IMG/VR virus record: IMGVR_UViG_3300025890_002629
Span: 1 to 26,489 of that record
DNA length: 26,489 bases
Direction: 5' to 3' (one strand)
From: a virus
Shown here: in pieces, positions 6,982 through 12,810 of the stretch
How the letters are laid out: each line of letters begins with the position of its first letter
How positions within the stretch are numbered: position 1 is the first letter of the stretch
Notes under the pieces: model-generated
Database searches by the model: none
The model's input: only the letters and a program-made list of their open reading frames with translations
What the model was told of the DNA's origin: nothing
Position numbers and translations under genes: made by a program

Positions 6982-7778
6982 AACTCACCACCGTATATTA
7001 TAGCCGGTCTCACTTGAGAACTGGCTATATTTTTGAATGTTCCTTCTCTTTGCATTAAAATTTCATCAGTTTCTAAAGGTAATGTTATATTTACATCTTC
7101 CATTGATGAAACTGTTTGATGATCATTTTTAAATGTTATAAACTTACGTTTAAATTCATCTTCCTCTATTTCAAAAGAAATACCATCTCCTTTTATATAC
7201 AAAGTATCTGAATATTCAGCATTAAGTGTACGATTTGCATTATCTGATATTTCATTTACAACAGATACTGCACTGAATGCATTGTGATTTACATTTAATT
7301 TGGTATTATCACGATTTACACTAAATCCAGAATTCGCTTCAAAGTTTAATTGGTCAAATCCAGTAGAATTAAAAGAACCAGATTTTATATTGAATCCTGT
7401 AAATCCATAAGAACTTAAATCAGGAGGAACAACATCTTCTGTTACATCTTTGTATATATTTGAAACTAAATTTAAAGTTTTAGTTTTTTCATCTTCATTT
7501 ATACCAGTAGAATAAACACTTGCAAATTTTATTTTAGTTAATTCATCATTATCCACTCTGCTGTTTGTGGGTATATCATATAACACAAAATTTGCATCAA
7601 TATTATGATTTGTATTTGACAAATTAAACGCATTGATTTGATCTATCGCACCAGTTTCTAATTGAGCATTATCAATATTTTGTGTAACGTTTTTTGTTAT
7701 AGTAAGTTCAGATGTAGTTATATCTATATTTGAACTATAACTTAATGTATTTCTTATTTTTTGAAGTGAATTTGACAT
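6978..7778 (-). CDS. Putative tail/fibre-associated structural protein
   Basis: This 266-residue protein is the last gene of the minus-strand block. It is rich in Asn, Ser, Thr and Asp, low in Cys and without membrane segments. It shows repeated short strand-like stretches (SYGFTGFNIKSGSFNSTGFD, then NFEANSGFSVNRDNTKLNVN), a composition typical of beta-rich fibre or baseplate proteins. I do not recognise a specific family. Its position behind other fibre-like genes and a T4-late-like promoter supports a virion role. Its stop codon overlaps the stop of the convergent transporter gene, leaving no room for a terminator between them. Confidence 0.6.
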   Translation of the reverse strand: MSNSLQKIRNTLSYSSNIDITTSELTITKNVTQNIDNAQLETGAIDQINAFNLSNTNHNIDANFVLYDIPTNSRVDNDELTKIKFASVYSTGINEDEKTKTLNLVSNIYKDVTEDVVPPDLSSYGFTGFNIKSGSFNSTGFDQLNFEANSGFSVNRDNTKLNVNHNAFSAVSVVNEISDNANRTLNAEYSDTLYIKGDGISFEIEEDEFKRKFITFKNDHQTVSSMEDVNITLPLETDEILMQREGTFKNIASSQVRPAIIYGGEF

Positions 7779-7783
7779 ATTTT

Positions 7784-8119
7784 TTAGAATGTAAATGTTG
7801 GCATTACATTCACTTGTCCTTGTAATAACATAGACCTTACACCAGTAGTGTGAAGTAACACTACATCATAATTATAATAACCAGGAGGTATAGTTTTAGT
7901 AATTGTAGAATCCATAAACAAAACAAAATCAGTTGTATTTTTTAAAACTTCAAATTGCCAATATTTTTTTGATTCATAATTTTTTCTCATTTGAGCAAAC
8001 AATGCATAACCAATAAGTGAATCAGGTGCTGATTCTATTTCAGTACATTGTATACCTTTTATAAAATCAGTACCTGTATATAAATCTAATATTGATAAGT
8101 TAGTTTGCTGAAAAGCCAC
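7784..8119 (-). CDS. Ig-like/BppU-type baseplate or fibre protein (putative)
   Basis: This 111-residue protein follows the pattern of small phage beta-sandwich proteins found near fibres and baseplates. A residue-rich first strand pair (LDLYTGTDFIKGIQC) is followed by GYALFAQMRKNYESKKYWQFEV. It closes with IPPGYYNYDVVLLHTTGVRS and LQGQVNVMP, matching the common form G-x-Y-x-Y-D-V-x-L...G-V-x(4)-L-x-G-x-V-x-V-x-P. The resemblance to BppU-N-terminal-type domains is by pattern only. It lies 5 nt upstream of the next structural gene, in the minus-strand late block. Confidence 0.6.
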   Translation of the reverse strand: MAFQQTNLSILDLYTGTDFIKGIQCTEIESAPDSLIGYALFAQMRKNYESKKYWQFEVLKNTTDFVLFMDSTITKTIPPGYYNYDVVLLHTTGVRSMLLQGQVNVMPTFTF

Positions 8120-8132
8120 TGATTATACCTTT

Positions 8133-8315
8133 TTAAAATTGAGGTGATTCTTCTTCTTGTAGTTTTGCTTCTTTTTTCAATTCATTAATCATAGCTATTG
8201 CACCAAAATTCATAAGTTTTTGTTGAGACAATTGCTCAATTCTTTTATCAATCTCTTCTTGCATTTTTTTTATTTCTTCAAATTTGTCATCAAGCCATTC
8301 AGTTGTTATTTGCAT
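8133..8315 (-). CDS. Short coiled-coil protein
   Basis: This is a 60-residue protein when started at the ATG whose first base is 8315, preceded on the minus strand by TAGGAT. A longer frame would start at 8387 inside the upstream gene and add an unlikely hydrophobic stretch, so I reject that start. Residues 5-35 (EWLDDKFEEIKKMQEEIDKR) are highly charged with regular hydrophobic spacing, predicting a coiled coil, and the C-terminus is acidic. It may be a small accessory component of the fibre assembly or an oligomerisation factor. The function is not established. Confidence 0.6.
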   Translation of the reverse strand: MQITTEWLDDKFEEIKKMQEEIDKRIEQLSQQKLMNFGAIAMINELKKEAKLQEEESPQF

Positions 8316-8325
8316 GAATAAAATC

Positions 8326-8796
8326 CTATTCAAAAAGTTTAATTTTAAATTGTGATATATCAAATCTATCAATAATATTAATATCATTAATATTTGTTCT
8401 ACCCGTTTTTACTATAACATAATCAATTTCTTTTTCTGATATTATTCCAAAGTTAGGCGGTTCTCCAAAATTTTCAAATGATTGTATATTTATTTCTGTA
8501 TTATAGGTGTTACTGCTAAAATTATTTGTAAAGGTGAATTTAAATTCTCCTGTATTAATTTTTTGATAACTATCAATATTTGTACTATTTATTGTGTTAT
8601 TTGCTTGTGGGAAATACGTTGCTTCAGCAAAATTTTGATGAACTACCGCATTTGAATTAAAACTATCTATTTGATTGTTTGCATTTTTAAAGAAAAGTTT
8701 ACCATCACTAATATTGATAGCTAGTTCACCGGTTTCCAAAGAACTTGGGACTCTACCGACTACATTAGAATTCTTAATCTTGACAATATTTGCCAT
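8326..8796 (-). CDS. Tail fibre-like protein with GELAIN-type repeat N-terminus
   Basis: The 156-residue protein begins ANIVKIKNSNVVGRVPSSLE and continues TGELAINISDGKLFFKNAN. This is the N-terminal signature often seen in phage tail-fibre proteins (P-x-x-L-x-x-G-E-L-A-x-N-x-x-D-G-K-L-F-x-K). The remainder is Asn-, Thr- and Ser-rich and probably beta-structured, with no chaperone domain at its own C-terminus. The upstream gene encodes a stand-alone S74-like domain, ending 2 nt before this start. Together the two may represent a fibre built from separate polypeptides. The fibre call is supported by motif and context, and the receptor is unknown. Confidence 0.68.
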   Translation of the reverse strand: MANIVKIKNSNVVGRVPSSLETGELAINISDGKLFFKNANNQIDSFNSNAVVHQNFAEATYFPQANNTINSTNIDSYQKINTGEFKFTFTNNFSSNTYNTEINIQSFENFGEPPNFGIISEKEIDYVIVKTGRTNINDINIIDRFDISQFKIKLFE

Positions 8797-8798
8797 TC

Positions 8799-9158
8799 TT
8801 ATTTTTTAAATATATTTAAAAAAGATAATTCTGAATCAGAAGTATTTTTTATTGTTTTTGATTCCAATTCTTTTATTTTATTATGTGCTAGTTTTAAATT
8901 AAAATTTAATTCTTTAATAGCAGAAATTAATAAAGGAATTATTTTAATGTAATTTACACTTACAATATCACCACGTTCATTCAATTTAACTAACTCAGGA
9001 TAAAATTCAATTACATCTTCAGCTAATAAACCTGGTATATTTTTTTCTATTTTATCGTAATTATTTGTTGTATCGTATACAATTGGATTAAATTTATCTG
9101 TTAATTTTAATCCATTCTTTAAAGATTTAACATTTTGTATTTTCTCAAAACTATTCAT
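8799..9158 (-). CDS. Stand-alone S74-like intramolecular-chaperone domain protein
   Basis: The 119 residues are almost only the pattern of the Peptidase S74 / endosialidase-type chaperone domain. PGLLAEDVIEFYPELVKLNE is followed by VSVNYIKIIPLLISAIKELN and a C-terminal coiled coil (LAHNKIKELESK). In the family this domain sits at the C-terminus of fibres, helps trimerise them and cuts itself off at a Ser within an SDxRLK-N motif. Here the equivalent start is MNSFEKIQNVKSLKNGLKL, so the canonical Ser-Asp is not clearly present and there is no upstream fibre part. It could be a trans-acting or degenerate chaperone. It lies directly upstream of a fibre-like gene. Confidence 0.68.
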   Translation of the reverse strand: MNSFEKIQNVKSLKNGLKLTDKFNPIVYDTTNNYDKIEKNIPGLLAEDVIEFYPELVKLNERGDIVSVNYIKIIPLLISAIKELNFNLKLAHNKIKELESKTIKNTSDSELSFLNIFKK

Positions 9159-9193
9159 AAATTTTATTTTTTTTAAAAAAAGACTTGACTTTT

Positions 9194-9589
9194 TTAATTG
9201 ACTACTGTATTATATAAAACTACAACACTAGACCCATTTACTATCGCATCGTGAAATTGAACAACGGAATAATTAGAATAAGCTACAATCTGATAGTCTC
9301 TAATAACTATGTTTCCTGTGACCTCACTATTTGCTGATGGTGCTTTTAATAGTCCATTTACAAAAACTAATGCACTATAAATATCAGTAGCATGAGCTAA
9401 TTGAAATAAAGTTTCGTTGTCGGGATCTGGATCGCCAGATATAAAACTTTCAATATGATTAAATATTTTTGGTCTAGCTAAATCTAAATCTCTTTTTGAT
9501 ATAGCATCTGTAGGTTCAACCGCAGTGCCAACATTTTTAATACGAAAATTACTAAGATTTAAATCACGATCCATTAAAGTTTCTGACAT
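9194..9589 (-). CDS. Tail fibre / virion attachment-type protein
   Basis: This 131-residue protein is the first gene of the minus-strand structural block. Its N-terminus (DRDLNLSNFRIKNVGTAVEP, then TDAISKRDLD) matches the repeated fibre motif I-x-N-V-x-x-P-x-x-x-x-D-A-x-x-K-x-x-(V/L)-D of many phage tail fibres. The second half is a compact beta-rich region (IYSALVFVNGLLKAP, IVIRDYQIVAYSNYSVVQFH). No enzymatic residues are visible. A T4-late-like box lies 46 nt upstream on the same strand. I infer a small fibre or adaptor component and cannot say which. Confidence 0.68.
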   Translation of the reverse strand: MSETLMDRDLNLSNFRIKNVGTAVEPTDAISKRDLDLARPKIFNHIESFISGDPDPDNETLFQLAHATDIYSALVFVNGLLKAPSANSEVTGNIVIRDYQIVAYSNYSVVQFHDAIVNGSSVVVLYNTVVN

Positions 9590-9634
9590 TATATCGACTC
9601 TTTAAATAGTTATTGAATACAGATTCCCTTAGAA

Positions 9635-9642
9635 TATTTATG
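9635..9642 (-). promoter_or_regulatory. T4-late-like promoter box for the structural cluster
   Basis: On the minus strand this reads CATAAATA, one mismatch from the T4 late promoter TATAAATA. It lies 46 bp upstream of the first minus-strand structural gene in the short divergent region, and no sigma70-like -35 accompanies it. It is consistent with the gp33-like coactivator encoded at 22784. Confidence 0.5.
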
Positions 9643-9669
9643 TTTTAAATTATTTATCAAAAAAGTATT

Positions 9670-10335
9670 ATGATTTTAGCAAAACCTGAATTTATTTTTT
9701 CTGATTTGAATACGAAAACGATTGATACAAAAAGGTATTATGTCACACCTGAAGGTAACAAGTTCATCTCAATTACTACCTTACTTGGACATTTTAAAAA
9801 GAAATCAATTGCACAGTGGAGAAAAAGGGTCGGAGAAAAAGAAGCAAACAGAATTACCGCAGAGTCAAGTTCAAACGGCACTAGAATGCATTCCGGTCTT
9901 GAGTTATACTTGGACGGGAAAGATCATAAACAATACGTTGAAACCAAAGAAGAAGAGGTTCAATTTGATTGTATAAAAAATCATTTAGATAATCATCTAC
10001 AAGAAACATGGTATCAGGAAATACCATTATATTCCAATCAACTTGGAGTTGCAGGCCGTGTTGATTTAATCGGACTATATAATAACATGCCTACAATTAT
10101 TGATTTTAAAACTTCACGTAAGTTGAAAAAGAAACAATGGATTGAAGATTACTTTATGCAAGCTACTTTTTATAGCATGGCATTTTTTGAATTAACTAAT
10201 TACCCAATCAAAGATATTGCAATTTTAATTTCCGTAAACAAAGGGGAAGATTTTCAAGTTTTCCATGAAAAAGTCGGAAACTGGATGAAACCTCTTCATT
10301 CAAAAATTAAAGAATATAAGGGTATTTTCTTATGA
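9670..10335 (+). CDS. PD-(D/E)XK (RecB/MGME1-like) exonuclease
   Basis: The 221-residue protein carries the catalytic core of a PD-(D/E)XK nuclease. D132 lies in GVAGRVDLIG, and D145-F-K147 in TIIDFKTSRK. The downstream helix motif Q164-x3-Y168 (QATFYSMAF) is typical of RecB/Cas4-like exonucleases. An N-terminal helix has GTRMHSGLELYL, where the His matches the position used by the RecB/MGME1 group. Such enzymes in T4-like phages trim or degrade DNA ends during replication and recombination. There is no four-cysteine iron-sulfur cluster, so it is not a canonical Cas4. It is the first gene of the plus-strand block that diverges from the structural genes, and its stop overlaps the next start (ATGA). 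Confidence 0.8.
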   Translation: MILAKPEFIFSDLNTKTIDTKRYYVTPEGNKFISITTLLGHFKKKSIAQWRKRVGEKEANRITAESSSNGTRMHSGLELYLDGKDHKQYVETKEEEVQFDCIKNHLDNHLQETWYQEIPLYSNQLGVAGRVDLIGLYNNMPTIIDFKTSRKLKKKQWIEDYFMQATFYSMAFFELTNYPIKDIAILISVNKGEDFQVFHEKVGNWMKPLHSKIKEYKGIFL

Positions 10336-10523
10336 GTAAAAATCAATTAATATATAAGCAAGCTAAGAATTTACAAAAGGCTATGCCCAAAGATAGCAAA
10401 GTTTACATTCATTGGGATGCACATGATAATCCAGTAGTATTACCTACTAAACAACGTGGTTATGGAGTTATAAATGTCGTAAACCTATCTTCTATTTTAA
10501 ATAAACAATGTTGGTTAGGATAA
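10332..10523 (+). CDS. Small hypothetical protein
   Basis: This 63-residue protein starts at the ATGA overlap with the nuclease gene, so its translation is probably coupled. It is basic at the N-terminus (MSKNQLIYKQAKNLQKAMPK) and beta-like after residue 23 (KVYIHWDAHDNPVV). I do not recognise a family and see no catalytic or metal-binding motif. A role linked to the upstream nuclease is possible by position only. Confidence 0.55.
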   Translation: MSKNQLIYKQAKNLQKAMPKDSKVYIHWDAHDNPVVLPTKQRGYGVINVVNLSSILNKQCWLG

Positions 10524-10527
10524 AAAA

Positions 10528-10872
10528 ATGATACCGAATCATGCAGAATATATGAAACATTCGGGTAATGTAGTACAATATGTAGTAGAGGAAATTGATG
10601 GCACTAGATGCATAGTAAAATTTAAAGTTGAAGATTTTTCTATACTAGAATTTATAATTCATAATCAACCAAAATTAACACAATGTGAGGTATCATCTGA
10701 TTATGATACAGAAGATGACTGGCTTTCCTTTGAGGTAGATAATGGAGGAACTGAGATTTGTCTTTTCTTGATGGAAAATATATTTATGGAACATATATTA
10801 TGGGAAGAAATTGATGATTACTCTGAAGATAATATTATTAGAATACTCATACCAAATTTAAAAAATTATTAA
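10528..10872 (+). CDS. Acidic hypothetical protein
   Basis: This 114-residue acidic protein starts 4 nt after the preceding gene. It has alternating beta-like segments (VVQYVVEEIDGTRCIVKFKV, LSFEVDNGGTEICLFLMENI) and acidic turns. I recognise no domain. It ends 8 nt before a strong promoter (10881), so it is the last gene of the nuclease operon. Small acidic phage proteins sometimes inhibit host DNA-binding enzymes, but nothing here shows that. Confidence 0.55.
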   Translation: MIPNHAEYMKHSGNVVQYVVEEIDGTRCIVKFKVEDFSILEFIIHNQPKLTQCEVSSDYDTEDDWLSFEVDNGGTEICLFLMENIFMEHILWEEIDDYSEDNIIRILIPNLKNY

Positions 10873-10880
10873 AAAAATCC

Positions 10881-10909
10881 TTGACTTTTGTAGACAGAGG
10901 TGATATACT
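10881..10909 (+). promoter_or_regulatory. Sigma70-like promoter with upstream A-tract
   Basis: TTGACT (10881-10886), a 17-bp spacer and TATACT (10904-10909), with the TGA immediately before the -10 box. A run of seven A residues followed by TCC lies directly upstream, similar to the promoters at 12281 and 20092. It drives the small basic gene at 10945. Confidence 0.8.
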
Positions 10910-10944
10910 CTGTCCTGTTGATTAATTCTAATATGGAGTTTCTT

Positions 10945-11178
10945 ATGGCTAGAACATTCCGCAATCCAAACGCTAAATTCAGAATTTATCGCAAACCTCG
11001 CCACAAGTCCGCTCTGAGAGCAAAGACAGATGGTTATGGAATTCGCCCAGGTGCAGTTCCTCCCACCAACTATGATGATATATCTTTGTCAGCACAACAT
11101 GAAGATTTCCGTTTTTACAAACTTGAGCGGAAGTATGATCGCAAATTTGAAAACCTAAGAAGAAATAATGAAATATAA
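10945..11178 (+). CDS. Small basic hypothetical protein
   Basis: This is a 77-residue protein when started at the ATG at 10945, which has GGAG six bases upstream. A GTG at 10900 is in frame but lies across the -10 box of the promoter, so it cannot be used. The protein is rich in Arg and Lys (ARTFRNPNAKFRIYRKPRHK) and could bind nucleic acid. Codon use is more GC-rich than in the neighbouring genes, as in the other genes that directly follow this promoter class. No family is recognised. Its end overlaps the next gene by 11 nt. Confidence 0.62.
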   Translation: MARTFRNPNAKFRIYRKPRHKSALRAKTDGYGIRPGAVPPTNYDDISLSAQHEDFRFYKLERKYDRKFENLRRNNEI

Positions 11179-11962
11179 TTATGAAGTAGAAGAATTGAGA
11201 AAACAAGAATCAGTGATGTTTGTTGAAAAATACCACTATTCTCCAATCATGCCTAAACTAACAAAACATTATCTAGGATTTTACGTTAACAAAGAATTAA
11301 AAGGAGTATTAACTTTAGGTTGGGGAACACAACCTAAACAAACAATCAAAAAACTGTTTCCCCATCTTGACACTCAAGATTATTTTGAAATCGGAAAAAT
11401 GTGCATGACCGATGATATGCCGAGAAATTCTGAATCTCAAATGTTATCCAAAACAATTTCATGGTTAAAAGAAAACAAACCCGAAAAATTGTTTCTCTAT
11501 ACTATGGCAGATGGAATCATGGGTAAATGTGGTTATGTTTATCAGGCTTCTAATTTTTATTTTGGTGAAGGATATAAAACTTCCGTCTACATGATGGATA
11601 ATGGTGAGAAGTTACATCCAAGAGGAAGTAAACAACTGTTAAAAGAAAATTGTGTTTTCTCTAAAAGAGATAAATTGTTTTGGATGACAAGAGATTTCAT
11701 GAAGCATAAGAATATCAAACACATAGAAGGTTTGATGTTTCGTTACATTTATCCGCTATCAAAAAAAGCAAAAAGAATTATGAATCAAGATTCAACTTTG
11801 ATGTGGGATAAAAACTATCCAAAGGATTATGATTTGAAATGGTTTGATAAGACTGAATCTCCAAAGATTGAAATTTCTCAACCAGCTTTTACCTATGAAG
11901 ATATGAAATATAATCCGCAAGCAAAAGAAAAATTCGAATTTCCACTTGACATTTTTAACTGA
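11168..11962 (+). CDS. Mom-like DNA modification acyltransferase (GNAT-related), putative
   Basis: The 264-residue protein resembles phage Mu Mom and related GNAT-fold proteins found in phages. Near the N-terminus is KYHYSPIMPKLTKHYLGFYV, then the strand-turn KGVLTLGWGTQPKQT, then DYFEIGKMCMTDDMPRNSES, FLYTMADGIMGKCGYVYQAS and NFYFGEGYKTSVYM. Mom converts adenine in phage DNA to a carbamoylmethyl derivative and protects it from restriction. The order of HYS, the G-rich strand, the EIG/RN segment and YxAS-N-(F/Y) fits the Mom-like group better than ordinary acetyltransferases. A generic GNAT enzyme remains possible. The C-terminal 70 residues are lysine-rich and divergent. Its end contains the promoter for tRNA-Tyr. 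Confidence 0.6.
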   Translation: MKYNYEVEELRKQESVMFVEKYHYSPIMPKLTKHYLGFYVNKELKGVLTLGWGTQPKQTIKKLFPHLDTQDYFEIGKMCMTDDMPRNSESQMLSKTISWLKENKPEKLFLYTMADGIMGKCGYVYQASNFYFGEGYKTSVYMMDNGEKLHPRGSKQLLKENCVFSKRDKLFWMTRDFMKHKNIKHIEGLMFRYIYPLSKKAKRIMNQDSTLMWDKNYPKDYDLKWFDKTESPKIEISQPAFTYEDMKYNPQAKEKFEFPLDIFN

Positions 11963-11973
11963 GATGATATGAT
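11946..11973 (+). promoter_or_regulatory. Promoter of tRNA-Tyr
   Basis: TTGACA (11946-11951), 16-bp spacer, TATGAT (11968-11973), with a TGA just before the -10. It lies inside the 3' end of the preceding coding sequence and 22 bp before the tRNA. Confidence 0.78.
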
Positions 11974-11995
11974 CTTAACATGATGAGAAAACATT

Positions 11996-12081
11996 GGGGA
12001 GATGTCCGAGTGGTTAAAGGAGGCAGACTGTAAATCTGTTGGCAATCGCCTACGTAGGTTCAAATCCTACTCTCCCCACCA
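11996..12081 (+). tRNA. tRNA-Tyr (anticodon GTA)
   Basis: This is an 86-nt class II tRNA. The acceptor GGGGAGA (11996-12002) pairs with TCTCCCC (12071-12077), then ACCA is encoded. The anticodon loop CTGTAAA gives GTA. A long variable arm, as in bacterial tRNA-Tyr, and the T-loop TTCAAAT are present. Confidence 0.95.
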
Positions 12082-12098
12082 ACATTTTAGGAGACAGT

Positions 12099-12284
12099 AT
12101 GACTTTTGATTTAAGCAGATGTGTAGCTGACCCAAATGTGAAAAATCCTTCCACCCGTCAAGATACCATTGAGCGATTGCGCAAAGAAATTGCTGAGTGG
12201 GACACCACAAGACTAGCACAGCAAGGCAGAGCAGGAAAAAGAAGACTGCAAGGAATTCTGGAAGATTTAGAAAAAAACCCTTGA
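12099..12284 (+). CDS. Small hypothetical protein
   Basis: This is a 61-residue protein starting at 12099 after TTTTAGGAGACAGT, a clear ribosome-binding site. An in-frame ATG at 12039 lies inside tRNA-Tyr and is rejected. The sequence has an amphipathic helix region (RQDTIERLRKEIAEWDTTRL) and a basic patch (GRAGKRRLQG). It probably shares the transcript with the tRNA from the promoter at 11946. Base composition is more GC-rich than in the upstream genes. Its TGA stop lies inside the TTGACA box of the next promoter. I recognise no family. Confidence 0.6.
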   Translation: MTFDLSRCVADPNVKNPSTRQDTIERLRKEIAEWDTTRLAQQGRAGKRRLQGILEDLEKNP

Positions 12285-12308
12285 CATTTTTGTCAGAGGT
12301 GATATGAT
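12281..12308 (+). promoter_or_regulatory. Sigma70-like promoter with dyad in the spacer
   Basis: TTGACA (12281-12286), 16-bp spacer, TATGAT (12303-12308). TGACA-TTTT-TGTCA forms an inverted repeat running from the -35 into the spacer. A tract of seven A residues precedes it. The stop codon of the upstream gene is the TGA inside TTGACA. ATTGAGTGAG starts 7 bp after the -10. Confidence 0.82.
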
Positions 12309-12355
12309 CTGATCATTGAGTGAGTGACTGATTCCCAACCCCAATGAGATTCAAA

Positions 12356-12703
12356 ATGGCTTACATCAGCGCAGAAGACACCAAGGCAATTCGCAAAGCA
12401 CTGAAGACCTCTCTTCCTCAATTCAAATTCTCAGTTCGTAATAGTCGCTATACTAGTGTGACTGTCACCATCGTTTCTGGTCCAACCGACTTTGGTTGTG
12501 GTAGTCATGCGCAAATGAATGAGTACTACCCAGACAAGTACGAGAGTGCCGACACCTTCAAAAAGATTGTTGAAATCACCAACACCGCAGGTTCCCGACC
12601 AAACTATGATAATTCTGATGCAATGACCGACTACTTTGATGTTGGGTATTATACCACCTTCCAAGTCGGAACTTGGGAAAAGCCATTTGTAAAAACCGCA
12701 TAA
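12356..12703 (+). CDS. LPD29-like polyvalent-protein-associated domain protein
   Basis: This is a 115-residue protein when started at the ATG at 12356 (MAYISAEDTKAIRKALK). The ATG four codons upstream (12344) is also possible, but TGAGA is better spaced for 12356. The pattern (Y-I-S-x-x-D-T-K-x-I-R-K-A-L-K...F-K-F-S-V-R, then S-G-P-T) matches the LPD29 domain known from large phage and mobile-element polyvalent proteins, where its role is unclear. Here the domain stands alone. Codon use is clearly more GC-rich than in flanking genes, and the gene follows a strong promoter, suggesting high expression or a different origin. Membership is a pattern call. Confidence 0.65.
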   Translation: MAYISAEDTKAIRKALKTSLPQFKFSVRNSRYTSVTVTIVSGPTDFGCGSHAQMNEYYPDKYESADTFKKIVEITNTAGSRPNYDNSDAMTDYFDVGYYTTFQVGTWEKPFVKTA

Positions 12704-12717
12704 TTCCGGTTTTCCCC

Positions 12718-12745
12718 TTGACACTTTCAGCGAAGCTGCTATACT
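12718..12745 (+). promoter_or_regulatory. Promoter of the AAA+ gene
   Basis: TTGACA (12718-12723), 16-bp spacer containing the dyad CAGC-GAA-GCTG, and TATACT (12740-12745). ATTGAGTGAG begins 7 bp after the -10, exactly as in the promoter at 12281. Confidence 0.8.
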
Positions 12746-12757
12746 GGTTATATTGAG

Positions 12758-12780
12758 TGAGGAGTGAGAGACACTCCTCA
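12758..12780 (+). promoter_or_regulatory. 5'-leader stem-loop upstream of the AAA+ gene
   Basis: TGAGGAGTG (12758-12766) and CACTCCTCA (12772-12780) are perfect reverse complements around the loop AGAGA. It lies a few bases after the predicted transcription start and 31 bp before the ATG. No T-run follows, so it is not a simple terminator. Confidence 0.75.
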
Positions 12781-12810
12781 GATTTCTGACCCTCTGAAAG
12801 AGAGATTGAC

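Noticed and set aside
9185-9213. Plus-strand TTGACT, 17-bp spacer, TATTAT in the gap between two minus-strand structural genes.
   Set aside because: It would be antisense into the structural block, and the -10 is weaker. No plus-strand gene follows before 9670. It may be chance in AT-rich DNA.
9722-9976. 84-residue plus-strand frame overlapping the PD-(D/E)XK nuclease gene.
   Set aside because: It is a shadow of the nuclease in another frame, with no domain pattern.
10900-10944. GTG start extension of the gene at 10945.
   Set aside because: It overlaps the -10 box of the promoter, and the internal ATG has a well-spaced GGAG.
12039-12098. Upstream ATG extension of the gene at 12099.
   Set aside because: It lies inside tRNA-Tyr, and the ATG at 12099 has a clear AGGAG site.
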